Source of the DNA: CAYOYH01 sp964408165
Lineage (GTDB): Bacteria; Patescibacteriota; Saccharimonadia; Saccharimonadales; CAYOYH01
Length of the DNA stretch: 38,805 nt
Direction of reading: 5' to 3'
NCBI GenBank assembly: GCA_964408165.1
Contig: CAYOYH010000001.1
Location: forward strand, 1 to 38,805
Shown: piece after piece, positions 22,536 through 31,414 of the stretch
Layout: each line of letters opens with the position of its first letter
Numbering within the stretch: the stretch's first letter is position 1
Notes under the pieces: generated by a model
The model's input: only the letters and a program-made list of their open reading frames with translations
Told to the model about the DNA's origin: nothing
The model's database searches: none
Program-made: the position numbers and the translations under genes

Positions 22536-23471
22536 CTATACGATTAAATTCGACAGTACTGTAATCGTCACCACGCTAACCACGGTCGATGCCAACAGTG
22601 TCATGGCTGCAAACTGAACATCCAGCTTGTACATCTCTGCCATAACAAACACTGTAACCGCCACAGGCATGGCCGCCATAAGTATCGTGATCTCAAAATT
22701 GGGAGAGGGTTGATTGCTAAAGAGCATGACCATCCATGCCACTAACGGAACAACTGCCATCTTAAGCACCAGCACGACGGACAACTGGGGGAGACGAGAT
22801 TTTCGGAACTTATGACCATACATAAAACTCCCCAGCGCCAGCAATGCAATAGGCGACGCAGTAGTAGCAATCATCTTCAGGGGAACTACCAGTACTTGTT
22901 CTGTCCATTCTGGCCAGCCACCCGCCAAAGATATCGCTACCCCGAAAACCGCAGATATAATGAGAGGGTTGTGCATAATCTGCTTAACGATAAATCCGGC
23001 TTTCTTGGTGCCAAAATAATAAAACTCAAACACAACAAGAGCTAGCGTAAGCCCGCCCACTAACTGAACCACCCCGACTGTTGTAATTAGGCTGTTGATG
23101 TCACTATTTATTGACCCTGTAATTGCGCTATCCGTTAAAGGTATCCCTAAATAGACGGTGTTGCCTACGGTTGCTGCCAGCAGAATCACCGCCTTCGTTT
23201 TGCGACTGAACGGGAGAAACGCCAGAATAGCTATCACTATGAATGCAGCCAAAAGCATGAAGAGAAGATTGTAGGCAATGAGCGAGATGATGTCGTTTTC
23301 ACTCCAAGAAACTGTGGTAAAACTGTAGATTATCAACGCCGGCAACGAAACATAGTAAACGAAACTACTGAGCATCCTCGTCCAGGTTTTTTTGATAATA
23401 CCGTGCCTCCTCAACAGATATCCCAGGAGGATTATCATGAAAATAGGGATAGTGGAAAAGAAAGTTATCAT
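22536..23471 (-). CDS. AEC-family (auxin efflux carrier-like) permease
   Basis: Integral membrane transporter of 311 residues with about ten hydrophobic helices in two blocks of five. The N-terminal part (PIFMIILLGYLLRRHGII, SFVYYVSLPALIIYSF) and the C-terminal end (PVAVTVFVMAEMYKLDVQFAAMTLLAS) match the family, which moves organic acids, amino acids or similar anions. The substrate cannot be predicted. ATG at 23471 with TATAAT ending about nine bases upstream and no Shine-Dalgarno, so the mRNA is probably nearly leaderless. It is alone between gaps of 162 and 349 bases. Confidence 0.88.
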   Translation of the reverse strand: MITFFSTIPIFMIILLGYLLRRHGIIKKTWTRMLSSFVYYVSLPALIIYSFTTVSWSENDIISLIAYNLLFMLLAAFIVIAILAFLPFSRKTKAVILLAATVGNTVYLGIPLTDSAITGSINSDINSLITTVGVVQLVGGLTLALVVFEFYYFGTKKAGFIVKQIMHNPLIISAVFGVAISLAGGWPEWTEQVLVVPLKMIATTASPIALLALGSFMYGHKFRKSRLPQLSVVLVLKMAVVPLVAWMVMLFSNQPSPNFEITILMAAMPVAVTVFVMAEMYKLDVQFAAMTLLASTVVSVVTITVLSNLIV

Positions 23472-23480
23472 GCGGGCACG

Positions 23481-23486
23481 ATTATA
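23481..23486 (-). promoter_or_regulatory. -10 box of the AEC permease gene
   Basis: TATAAT on the minus strand, placing the transcript start about three bases before the ATG at 23471. Confidence 0.45.
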
Positions 23487-23518
23487 GACGAACGAAGAAT
23501 AAACACTAGTTTTATAAT

Positions 23519-23680
23519 CAGGACTTACGTGTTCGTAAGTTTGATGCTAGTTTGCTCCAGGTGGAATCCAGAGTTGTTTTCTCTGGTGAAAACATAGCCA
23601 AGCTACGTTTTAGCGCCAGAAAAATAAGCCTGGAACCGTCTGGTGTGAACGGTCACAAACTTACGAGCGCGTAAGCCCTG
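23519..23680 (+). repeat. repeat family B, copy 2 (162 bp)
   Basis: Begins CAGGACTTACGTGTTCGTAAGT and ends ACTTACGAGCGCGTAAGCCCTG, so each end is a CTTACG/CGTAAG hairpin and the whole has inverted ends. It aligns with 8166-8326. It fills most of the gap between the AEC permease and pgeF. Confidence 0.7.
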
Positions 23681-23820
23681 AAAGTGTCTATTTTGAAGTG
23701 ACGACTACCGAAAATGGTTCTCTTTTTGATACGCAGAGCGCTGTTTGCCCGCCAAGCATACAGCTCACTTAATGTTAATCAGGGGTATTCTTGGTGGAAA
23801 TTTTACGACCACGCACCGTT

Positions 23821-24612
23821 TTAACCTCGAATGTACGCCAGAAATCTACCAGTTTGGCCTTCTTTTCGGGCCGAGAAAAAACGATCGGTGTTTTCGTAGG
23901 TGCAAATACCTACGTCCTCAATTTGGGTTACACCCTCAGTCCGAAGTTGAGCCATGTTGACGCCCCGCAAATCCAGCCCATACTTACCGCCCTCTCGCGA
24001 CTTTGAATACTCGCTGTCAAAACGCTCGGCTACTTCTGGTCCGACCTCATAGCATTTACCGCAAATTCCCGGGCCAATTACCGCCATAATCTGGCTAGGC
24101 TCAGCGCCGAGCCGAGTCATCTGTTTTACAACTTTAGCTGTAATTTTACCGGCACTGCCCTTCCAGCCAGCGTGCGAAATACCAACGACACCGGACTGTT
24201 TATCTGCGAGCAAAATTGGTACACAATCGGCGACAGTTACTGCCAATGCCAAGTTTTTTAGTTTAGTTGCAGCACCGTCAACGCCATAAAGCGTCATTAG
24301 CCCGTCACATTTATCTACCGAAGCTACATTGCTCCCGCCCTCTAAGTACAGTAAGGCGCATTTTTTAATCGGTGGATTGGCTTCATCAAATATACTGGCG
24401 AGATTGGTAGTAACATTCTTAATTTTATCGAGCACAAGAGGCGAGACCTTGGTGTTGAGCGAATCCATCGGCGCTGGGCTAACACCACCACTGCGCTCGG
24501 TGAAACCGTGAGTAATGTTTAAGTTACTTAGTAGTGCCGATTTGACTATTTTCACCATGTTGTCGTTGGCGAGCGAAAATCTTGAAACTGTGTGATTAGT
24601 GCAGTTTTTCAT
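23821..24612 (-). CDS. pgeF: PgeF/YfiH-family laccase-domain protein
   Basis: Cytoplasmic enzyme family (YfiH, LACC1) reported to act as purine nucleoside phosphorylase/deaminase or as an editing hydrolase for misassembled peptidoglycan precursors. Conserved blocks are visible: THGFTERSGGVS, ALAVTVADCVPILLAD, GISHAGWKGSAGKI (metal-binding His), and GPGICGKCYEVGPEV (Cys/His site). Length is normal. Two starts are possible: ATG at 24612, overlapping rsmA by 17 bases with a GGAAG site, or ATG at 24558 (MVKIVKSAL), which fits the family N terminus better. It forms an operon with rsmA and the PPC gene. Confidence 0.88.
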   Translation of the reverse strand: MKNCTNHTVSRFSLANDNMVKIVKSALLSNLNITHGFTERSGGVSPAPMDSLNTKVSPLVLDKIKNVTTNLASIFDEANPPIKKCALLYLEGGSNVASVDKCDGLMTLYGVDGAATKLKNLALAVTVADCVPILLADKQSGVVGISHAGWKGSAGKITAKVVKQMTRLGAEPSQIMAVIGPGICGKCYEVGPEVAERFDSEYSKSREGGKYGLDLRGVNMAQLRTEGVTQIEDVGICTYENTDRFFSARKEGQTGRFLAYIRG

Positions 24613-25363
24613 ACAACTGCTTCCACTGCTTCAGGCTGAGCTCTTGAGCTCTTGAGTTTTCACCAAGTCCACCGTCAAGCACTATCGCGCGGACTTGGTC
24701 TTTGGTCATTCCTAACCCGCCCGAGAGCGAATTGATAAGTTTTTTTCGCCTTTCACCGAAGCCAGATTTTACTAGGCGAAAAAACTTAGCCTGGTCTAGC
24801 GCGTATAGCGGTTCATCTCTAGGTTTTAGCTGTATGATTTGTGAATCAACTTTTGGCGCTGGTTCGAAAAACTCTGCCAAAACCACCTCTTTTAAGTCAA
24901 CCTGCGCGTGAAACTGCGCACTAACGCTAAGCACTGACATGCTGCCCGGTTTAGCTGCGATGCGCTGGGCAACTTCTTTTTGCACCAACAAGGCGATTAG
25001 AGACGGTTGGTTGTTGGCTTCTAGAAGTTTTCTTAGGAGTTTTGATGTCAAATAGTATGGAATGTTGGCGACAACCTTGTAATTTGGTTTCATGGATTTC
25101 AAATCAAACTGCAATATATCACCCTCCACTAAGTTGATCTGTTCAGAGCTATAGCGCTTAGTAAGGTCTTCTACTAGCCGTTTGTCATATTCTACAGCCG
25201 CAACATTGGCGCCACGAGCCAGTAGTAAGTCTGTCAAGGCACCGAGACCTGGCCCAACTTCCAGTATTTCGTCTTTTTCTTTGACTTCACCAGCCTCGCA
25301 CATCGCTTCTAGCGAGGCGCTATCTTTGAGCCAGTGCTGTCCCAGACTTTTGTCTGTTTTCAT
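24596..25363 (-). CDS. rsmA: 16S rRNA dimethyladenosine transferase (KsgA)
   Basis: Dimethylates two adjacent adenines near the 3' end of 16S rRNA during small-subunit maturation. 255 residues. The N-terminal SLGQHWLKD replaces the usual LGQNFL/HFL. Motif I is ILEVGPGLGALTDLL, and NIPYYLTSKLLRKLL is the target-base motif IV; a helical C-terminal domain follows. The start overlaps the stop of the upstream PPC gene by four bases, and its end overlaps pgeF, so the three genes form a tight operon. Confidence 0.94.
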   Translation of the reverse strand: MKTDKSLGQHWLKDSASLEAMCEAGEVKEKDEILEVGPGLGALTDLLLARGANVAAVEYDKRLVEDLTKRYSSEQINLVEGDILQFDLKSMKPNYKVVANIPYYLTSKLLRKLLEANNQPSLIALLVQKEVAQRIAAKPGSMSVLSVSAQFHAQVDLKEVVLAEFFEPAPKVDSQIIQLKPRDEPLYALDQAKFFRLVKSGFGERRKKLINSLSGGLGMTKDQVRAIVLDGGLGENSRAQELSLKQWKQLYEKLH

Positions 25364-25785
25364 TCTTGTACGTCTAAAACCTTAAGACCAACAGCTTCGT
25401 TGTGGGTTCGAGTTAGTGGTTTAGAGAAAGTTCGAATATATATTTCGCAGGTAGCCGCGGTAGCCGCTTCTTTAAGGTGGCCGCCGTAAACATGATAATT
25501 GCTATCGGCCATGGTCGCGTGCAAATGAAGGGCTGGTTTGTCGCCAATTAACGCAACTGTACCGCTGATGTTCGTAATCTCCAGTAGCTCATCATGGCGC
25601 TCGTACTCATAAGCGCGTTGCGCAAGATCATAAAACGCCAGCTCAGCCCAAAGGGCGCCACCAACTCCACTGACCACACCCGATTGAATATCTTTGTCTA
25701 TGCAAAATTGCGTCAGCGTACTAATAATCAGTTCGCCTTTCTCCAGGCGCACCATGTAGCCATCATCTACTTTTGCAAAAACCAT
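25360..25785 (-). CDS. PPC-domain (DUF296) protein
   Basis: About 141 residues covering one PPC domain. Family features: SGVVSGVGGALWAELAFYD, LEITNISGTVAL, and the metal-binding-type motif HLHATMADSNYHVYGGHL. Bacterial stand-alone PPC proteins have no settled function; plant relatives have AT-hooks, which are absent here. The ATG at 25785 is chosen over a TTG at 25794. TATACT (25794-25799) ends nine bases upstream, so the transcript probably begins within a few bases of the ATG. First gene of the PPC-rsmA-pgeF operon. Confidence 0.85.
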   Translation of the reverse strand: MVFAKVDDGYMVRLEKGELIISTLTQFCIDKDIQSGVVSGVGGALWAELAFYDLAQRAYEYERHDELLEITNISGTVALIGDKPALHLHATMADSNYHVYGGHLKEAATAATCEIYIRTFSKPLTRTHNEAVGLKVLDVQE

Positions 25786-25793
25786 TACAGGCA

Positions 25794-25799
25794 AGTATA
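25794..25799 (-). promoter_or_regulatory. -10 box of PPC-rsmA-pgeF operon
   Basis: TATACT on the minus strand, with the start of transcription predicted one to three bases before the ATG at 25785. No clear -35. Confidence 0.45.
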
Positions 25800-25814
25800 G
25801 AGGAATTGGCGATT

Positions 25815-25865
25815 GGAATCTAGAAGTTAGAAGTTAGAATTTAGAAGCTAGAAGTTAGAAAATGG
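25815..25865. repeat. degenerate TAGAAGTTAGAA tandem repeat
   Basis: Imperfect tandem units of about 7-8 bases (TAGAAGT, TAGAATT, TAGAAGC) across some 50 bases. A similar but more decayed tract lies at 16860-16990. Low-complexity repeat; no gene. Confidence 0.6.
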
Positions 25866-25959
25866 AAAATGCCACAGGGTGGACGATAGAAAAAGCAGGA
25901 AGTAATGTTAGGTGAGAGGTCTGAGACTCCCAACTCCTGCGACCAAAGGTCGCTTACCT

Positions 25960-27228
25960 CTACCACCAATAGTTATCTTGCCAAAAAGCAAATGCTTGAG
26001 ACCAGGAGCCGTATCGAGCCTGAGCGTATTTATCGCACCAGCGAAGTTGCGTAATCGGGTTAGTCATGTAGTCGTCACCCGCACTAGCCATTTTGTAAGC
26101 AGGTAGAGATTGGCAGAGTCCATACGCACCAGAGCCAAGAGTATTCCAAACCAGATGCCTCCACTGGCTTTCTCTGGTAATAATAAAGTCAACATACGGC
26201 CAGTCAGACTGGGCAATTCCCGCTGCATTCATCCAGTACAGTTTATCTCCGGAAATGTCAATTTCTTTGGCTCCAATAATCACCACTTCGTCCTCTGGCT
26301 CGAGCAGTGTCACCTTCTGAAGTTTAATTCTCTCGTTTTCTAAGCCACCGCTAAGAATCACCTTGTACACAACTAGAGCCCTACCGGCTTCACCCGGAAT
26401 CTTCACTCGTTCACTACCAATGGGTGCGTTGGGATCGTTGATAACCTCACGCCCGTAAGCTACCACCTCCTCTTGAGCGACAACCTTCGTTCCTTCTCTG
26501 GTCACCGCTACACGCATACCATTAGTTATTGACGAGTCTAGTCCGGGTTCGACCACATCTGACTCCGCTAAAACAACCCCTTTGCCATCCAGGAAATCGC
26601 CGACTGTTGTGGCTTGGGTGCGAGCTTTTACTACAGTATCGTAGAGGATGAGCTCTATCTGTTCAGCACGATCAACTGCCAACTCCATGCCGACCACTCC
26701 ATTCAAGAAATCGTTTACTCTGGTCGTCTCGAATTCATCTTCCGGATGAACCGTAAGACCGGCTACTTGGGCGATTCTTTGGGGGCTTTGGTAGGCTGTA
26801 GCAACAATACTTCGAGTGTTGCCATCAACTATCGTAACTAGCCGTGCTCTGTAGATATTAATGCTAAATGTGCCACCAGCAACTACCTCATTGAGCCCCG
26901 GCTCAACTAGATCGTTTGAACCAATTACAAAATCGGCTCGACTAAGTACCTCCGATACCGTGCCTGCTTCAGTGACAAAACTTCTCTCGATTTGAGCGTC
27001 ATGGATTGTAACAATCGTTTTATCCTGGGCGCCTGTAGGGGTAGTCATAAAAATTACGATTACCGCAGTTGAAACCACGGCTACGAATATAAACAGACCG
27101 TCCTTCAGTGATTCATGAAATGTAAGTGATTTCAAAACTACGAACTCTCTTATCTTTAGCGCACCTAGGTAATGTCTGTCGAACTTTGAACTGTAGTTTT
27201 GTTTTGTCTTCGACTGAAAACTATACAA
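25960..27228 (-). CDS. DUF348/G5-domain cell-wall protein with lytic transglycosylase domain
   Basis: Likely peptidoglycan hydrolase on the cell surface, similar in layout to YabE/Rpf-type proteins. One membrane helix or signal (about 42-62, GLFIFVAVVSTAVIVIFM) precedes three DUF348-like repeats between about 68 and 235 (each ending in LVEPGLNEVV- or VVEPGLDSSI-like turns). A G5 domain follows near 240-315 (VAQEEVVAYGREVINDPN...IPGEAGRALVVYKVIL). The C-terminal SLT-like domain has the probable catalytic Glu in IITRESQWRHLVWNTLGSGAYGLCQ. The TTG at 27228 lies next to a possible -10, so the true start may be downstream, for example TTG at 27135 just before the membrane helix. Confidence 0.85.
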   Translation of the reverse strand: MYSFQSKTKQNYSSKFDRHYLGALKIREFVVLKSLTFHESLKDGLFIFVAVVSTAVIVIFMTTPTGAQDKTIVTIHDAQIERSFVTEAGTVSEVLSRADFVIGSNDLVEPGLNEVVAGGTFSINIYRARLVTIVDGNTRSIVATAYQSPQRIAQVAGLTVHPEDEFETTRVNDFLNGVVGMELAVDRAEQIELILYDTVVKARTQATTVGDFLDGKGVVLAESDVVEPGLDSSITNGMRVAVTREGTKVVAQEEVVAYGREVINDPNAPIGSERVKIPGEAGRALVVYKVILSGGLENERIKLQKVTLLEPEDEVVIIGAKEIDISGDKLYWMNAAGIAQSDWPYVDFIITRESQWRHLVWNTLGSGAYGLCQSLPAYKMASAGDDYMTNPITQLRWCDKYAQARYGSWSQAFAFWQDNYWW

Positions 27229-27269
27229 AACGCAGTGGTAAATAGCAACTTTGATTGGATTTAGGATCT

Positions 27270-27311
27270 AGAAATTAGCCCCCAACTTCCAACTCCCTCC
27301 GCCCACCGGCG
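27270..27311. repeat. dispersed intergenic repeat, CCAACTCCCTCCGCCCACC type
   Basis: The complement reads GGTGGGCGGAGGGAGTTGG, nearly the same as tracts at 17114-17129 and 17343-17360. Weaker relatives lie near 8115-8150 and 25925-25950. Confidence 0.5.
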
Positions 27312-27319
27312 GATACTGT

Positions 27320-27763
27320 CTATCGTCTAAACCCCAGCGCTTCTTTGACTAGTGGGTGAAGGTTTTCGGGAAGCTGACTAATGTCAAACCAGCCCGCTTC
27401 GATTATCTCAGGACGGCGCACTACAAAAACCTCTTTTTGAGGCAACGAAACCTCAAAAACAACTACTGGAAAAACGACGGTGTCTTCGTGCTGTCTAGTT
27501 CTTAGGATTTCTCTGAGCAATCCAGGATCTACACTCACATCTAACTCTTCGGCTATTTCTCTGCTCAAACCCTGATTCGGCGTCTCCCCACGGTGAAGAC
27601 CGCCACCCGGCAGAACCCATTTCTGTAGTCCAATCCAGTTACGAAGCAGTAGTACTTCGTTTTTGTAAATTATTAATCCGCGAGTGCGCAACTTTCTGGA
27701 TATAAACAAACGGACAAAAGGCTTGGCGACAAAAAAGATAAATCGTCCAATTCTTTCGCTCAC
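27320..27763 (-). CDS. NUDIX hydrolase
   Basis: Hydrolyses nucleoside diphosphate-linked compounds; substrate unknown. 147 residues. The Nudix box runs from G54 to about V78: GGLHRGE at the start and REIAEEL at the metal-binding end (R68, E69, E72, E73), with the usual late Gly replaced by Asp75. The N terminus (RFIFFVAKPFVRLFISRK) is unusually hydrophobic and basic and may associate with the membrane. The GTG start overlaps the uvrD stop by one base (TAGTG), so it is translated with the helicase gene upstream. Confidence 0.88.
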   Translation of the reverse strand: MSERIGRFIFFVAKPFVRLFISRKLRTRGLIIYKNEVLLLRNWIGLQKWVLPGGGLHRGETPNQGLSREIAEELDVSVDPGLLREILRTRQHEDTVVFPVVVFEVSLPQKEVFVVRRPEIIEAGWFDISQLPENLHPLVKEALGFRR

Positions 27764-30700
27764 TAAGCTTTTTCCAGTGGCGCAAAAGCAACGTTAAGCT
27801 TCTTGGTGCCGCGAGCACCGAACTTTATTTCCGCAGTTTGTCCGTCTACACCCTTAACGATCCCAACACCAAACACTGGGTGTCTAACTCGGTCACCACA
27901 GTGAAGATTTATCGGCGCTTCCTGAGCGTCGTACTCGACAGTCGGCTCGCTACCAGCCATTTCAAGGTCGCCTGCCGCTGAGACTTCCGAATCTATCTCG
28001 CTCAAAAACCGCGACGGAGCATTGTGTTGCACTGCACCATAAAGCAGTCGATTGCCGGCGTGAACCAAGTGCAACTCTTCTTTAGCTCGGGTCATGCCAA
28101 CGTAGCAGAGCCTTCGCTCCTCCTCCATTTGCGCCTGTTCCCAGAAAGCTCTGGAATGAGGAAATATACCCTCCTCCATACCAGCCATAAACACCACTGG
28201 AAATTCGAGCCCTTTTGCCGCATGCAGTGTCATCAAAGTAACGGCATCGGCTTTGGTATCGTAGCTATCGATGTCGCTAAGCAAAGCTACTTCCTCTAAA
28301 AACCCGTCTATGCCGAGTTCGACATATTCATGCGCCACCGACAGCAGTTCCCGCACATTCTCAATTCTTGATTCGCCCTGCAGGGTTTTATCGTCCAGAT
28401 AGTCAAAATAGTTGATCTGGCGAATCAACATATCTAGCACATTTTGAAGCGACGCGTCCTGCGAATATTCACGCAATTTTTCTAGTAACTGCGCTAACTC
28501 AACTAAGCCTTTTAGAGCTCGCTTGGTGAGTTTCGGGTGGGTTGCTACTTGGTTCATAGCCTCTGGCAAACTAAGCCCCGAAGCCTCCTGCCAGGAAAAA
28601 AAGCTCTCCAACGATTTGGCGCCAACACCCCGAGCAGGAACATTGACGATACGCAGGAAACTAACCCTGTCACTAGGCTGATACATCAAGCGCAGGTAGG
28701 CCACGATATCCTTAATCTCTTTACGGTCATAAAAACGCACCCCGCCGACAATGCGATATGGCACTCCGTATTGAACAAAGGCTTCCTCCAGCGCCCTGGA
28801 CTGAGCGTTGGTGCGGTACAAAACAGCGAAATCGCTATATTTTCTTTTGCCCCTGCTCACTGCTGAGCGAACTGCCCGTATGACATGCTCGCCTTCTTCT
28901 CGTTCGCCGCGGACACTCTCCACCTGCACCGGCAAACCAGCCTGGGCGTCGGTCCAAAGCTCTTTTTTTGAGCGACTTTGGTTTTTGGTAATTATCTGGT
29001 GGGCAGCGTCCAGTATCGACTGCGTAGAGCGATAATTTTGTTCGAGCTTGATGAGCGTAGTGTCAGGATAGTCTTTCTCGAAATTCAAAATATTGCGATA
29101 ATCCGCCCCGCGCCAAGAATAGATTGAATTATGCACAACCACATTTGCGGCTACGTAGTTATGCACCTGGTCGATGTCTAGGTCATACACTTCGCCACTG
29201 AAGCTGTCTTTACTGACTTCGACCACTTTGTCGTTGATAATTTTACCTTTTTTCATCACTGGCAACTCCATGCCGGCGTGAACTTGCCCAGCGGGCATGA
29301 ATGAGTATTTTTTATCAGAAATATTGGCAAATTTATTCACCTGCATTATTTCCTTATTCGCCGCTACCCTGTCGAGCAATTGTTCGATCTTTCCAAAATC
29401 TTTACTAAACACTTCTACGCGATAGGTTCCTTGTTTGCCTTGTCTCACATTTAGGCCCAGTTTTTCGAAAACTTTTAGGTCTTTTTTACTGGTGGTATTG
29501 ACCGATAATCTACTTGCAGACCAAGGGCTGGTAGTAGATATGCGTCTATCTCCAAAAAGTACAACATTTAGATTGACTCGCTTTAACCCATTGCGCACGG
29601 TCGCCTGAGGCTGGAAATGTGGATATTGAAAATTAATTGTTAAATCGCTCATTAGTTTTTGGGCTCTGTCTTTTGTATCTATTTCGGAAAAAATCGAGTC
29701 AATATATTTTTGGTCAAACTTCATTTGCCTGTTGGAATAAGCATGGAAAAGGAGCATTGGAATTCCGTATTTATACGAATACAAAGACTCCCAATAAAGA
29801 GCTTCTTGTCGGTTGGCACAAATTTTCAACACCCACATTCGATCAGCTCTTTCTTGATTGGCACGAACGCGTAGTCCGCTGTCGTACCCTCTTCCATCGC
29901 TGCGCGAACCTTTAGTGATTCCGATCCTGTAACCCTTGCCGCGCGAATACATTAAATACACAAAGTAGCCCTCTATTTTACCCCCCCTAGCGAACAGAAG
30001 ATGGTTTGGCGTAACGCGCAACTTCTGGTTTGAAGCTGTTTTAATAACCACCACGGCACCTTGGTATTTAAACTTGCGCAACTTCGTAACCTCAAAAAAC
30101 CCTGTTTTGCCGTAGCCACTCGCTGAGTGCACCATGTCGCCTTTTTTTACGATTTCAATATTCATCTCGCCGTTAGCAGTTTTAACTTTTGTGCCAGGAA
30201 GGAGGCATTGCCAGTCGTCGCCCACAACACAGATATTTTGATGTTTCTTGGCTAAAATTTTCACCAGCTGATACTGCGCAGCGTTAGTGTCTTGGTATTC
30301 GTCTATCAAGATATGTGAAAAATGCTTCTGCCATTTGGCGCGAACCTTCGTAGAACTTTCCAGCATCTGAACCGTTTTTTGCAACAAATCGTCAAAATCC
30401 AGCGCATTGGCTTCTTTGAGTAGTTTCTGGTAGACAACAAACACATCAGCGACTACCTTTTGGTTTGGTGTAGAGGCAGTAGCGGTGTAGTCTGACGGGC
30501 TCAGCATTTCGTTTTTAGCGCTGGAAATTAGACTAGCCACAGTTCTGGGCGCGTATTGCTTGGGATCAATACTAAGGCGTTTCATAGATTCTTTAATTGC
30601 CGCCGTCTGGTCTAGCGTGTCGAAAATGACGAAATTAGCTGGAATCGATATGTGTTCGCCATCTAGGCGTAAGAGGCGTACGCAGATAGAGTGGAAAGTC

Positions 30701-30975
30701 CCCATGAACGGCATCCAGCCACGGTTTGGGGCGGACTGTGAAGAACCGGTCATGAGTTCGTAAACTCGATTGCGCATTTCACCAGCCGCTTTATTGGTAA
30801 AAGTGACCGCCAATATATTCTCTGGAGCAATGTTTTTTTCACTCACCAAATAAGCGATGCGGTGCGTCAGAGTTTTGGTTTTACCACTGCCGGCACCAGC
30901 TAAAATCAAAAGCGGTCCATCGGTTTGTTGGACAGCCTTTTTTTGCTGATCGTTTAACCCCTCGAAAATATTCAC
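27763..30975 (-). CDS. uvrD: UvrD/PcrA/Rep superfamily 1 DNA helicase, interrupted by an intein
   Basis: 3'-5' DNA helicase for repair and replication restart. The 1070-residue precursor carries a 360-residue intein (257-616), leaving about 710 residues, normal for PcrA/UvrD. Helicase motifs: Q motif (LNDQQKKAV), Walker A AGAGSGKT (27-34), TFTNKAA (Ia), ILIDEYQDT (II, 222-230), GDDWQ|SIYSWRGAD (III, split), LEQNYRST (IV), TLHAAKGLEFPVVF (V) and YVGMTRAKEEL (VI). The usual GDDDQ reads GDDWQ. The last 50 residues form the short C-terminal Tudor-like end (GDRVRHPVFGVGIV). GTG start. Splicing must occur for activity because the intein splits motif III. Confidence 0.94.
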   Translation of the reverse strand: MNIFEGLNDQQKKAVQQTDGPLLILAGAGSGKTKTLTHRIAYLVSEKNIAPENILAVTFTNKAAGEMRNRVYELMTGSSQSAPNRGWMPFMGTFHSICVRLLRLDGEHISIPANFVIFDTLDQTAAIKESMKRLSIDPKQYAPRTVASLISSAKNEMLSPSDYTATASTPNQKVVADVFVVYQKLLKEANALDFDDLLQKTVQMLESSTKVRAKWQKHFSHILIDEYQDTNAAQYQLVKILAKKHQNICVVGDDWQCLLPGTKVKTANGEMNIEIVKKGDMVHSASGYGKTGFFEVTKLRKFKYQGAVVVIKTASNQKLRVTPNHLLFARGGKIEGYFVYLMYSRGKGYRIGITKGSRSDGRGYDSGLRVRANQERADRMWVLKICANRQEALYWESLYSYKYGIPMLLFHAYSNRQMKFDQKYIDSIFSEIDTKDRAQKLMSDLTINFQYPHFQPQATVRNGLKRVNLNVVLFGDRRISTTSPWSASRLSVNTTSKKDLKVFEKLGLNVRQGKQGTYRVEVFSKDFGKIEQLLDRVAANKEIMQVNKFANISDKKYSFMPAGQVHAGMELPVMKKGKIINDKVVEVSKDSFSGEVYDLDIDQVHNYVAANVVVHNSIYSWRGADYRNILNFEKDYPDTTLIKLEQNYRSTQSILDAAHQIITKNQSRSKKELWTDAQAGLPVQVESVRGEREEGEHVIRAVRSAVSRGKRKYSDFAVLYRTNAQSRALEEAFVQYGVPYRIVGGVRFYDRKEIKDIVAYLRLMYQPSDRVSFLRIVNVPARGVGAKSLESFFSWQEASGLSLPEAMNQVATHPKLTKRALKGLVELAQLLEKLREYSQDASLQNVLDMLIRQINYFDYLDDKTLQGESRIENVRELLSVAHEYVELGIDGFLEEVALLSDIDSYDTKADAVTLMTLHAAKGLEFPVVFMAGMEEGIFPHSRAFWEQAQMEEERRLCYVGMTRAKEELHLVHAGNRLLYGAVQHNAPSRFLSEIDSEVSAAGDLEMAGSEPTVEYDAQEAPINLHCGDRVRHPVFGVGIVKGVDGQTAEIKFGARGTKKLNVAFAPLEKA
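29128..30207 (-). other. intein in UvrD motif III, with GIY-YIG-like endonuclease insert
   Basis: Self-splicing protein element, 360 residues. It begins with Cys1 (CLLPGTKVKTANGEM), block B is VVIKTASNQKLRVTPNHLLFA, and it ends DIDQVHNYVAANVVVHN with the terminal His-Asn and +1 Ser of the extein. These are all the residues needed for splicing. Between the Hint halves, residues about 80-152 read YFVYLMYSRGKGYRIGIT followed by EALYWESLYSYKYGIP. That is the pattern of a GIY-YIG nuclease with its late Glu. No LAGLIDADG or HNH motif is seen. A further 150 residues before the Hint end may form a DNA-binding part (TTSKKDLKVFEKLGLNV). Confidence 0.85.
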
Positions 30976-31414
30976 TACACAAATAGTCTATAGCAATCCT
31001 CCAGGTACAAAAGCCCTAAATTCCTGGTGATGAATTACTGGGGGGTCAAAAACTACTTCTTCGATTGAGGCATACCTGGCGGTTCTCAAACAAACAGGTT
31101 TCAAGGGTGGCACCCTTGAAAACCCTTCGGAAAAATACTTTTCGTAAAGGAGGCCCCTGGGTTCACAAGGGGCTACCCCTTGCGACCTTGTAGTATTCGT
31201 AACCAGCCTAGGATTTTTGGTTACTGAGGCACGGCTAGGAAGATGTCAGTTTTGTTCCTGCGGGATTGCTATCGGCCGGAGAGTTTCATCTTGATGTAAC
31301 CAAAGAATGCCAACTGGCACTCGATATTTCATGAAAAGCGGATTTAACTCGAATTCTCATTATAAAGATTTTGAATGCGAAGTGTTGAGGCCTAGCAGTA
31401 GATGGAGGTTTTTA
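30976..31414. other. gene-free interval upstream of uvrD
   Basis: No gene supported in about 440 bases. It holds inverted segments GGTTTCAAGGGTGGCACCCTTGAAAACC (near 31097-31124) and GGTTCACAAGGGGCTACCCCTTGCGACC (31160-31188). These are two hairpins of similar style, perhaps from dispersed repeats. Confidence 0.5.

Noticed and set aside
29128..30207. LAGLIDADG homing endonuclease in the intein
   Set aside because: No LAGLIDADG helices are visible; the insert has a GIY-YIG-like pattern instead.
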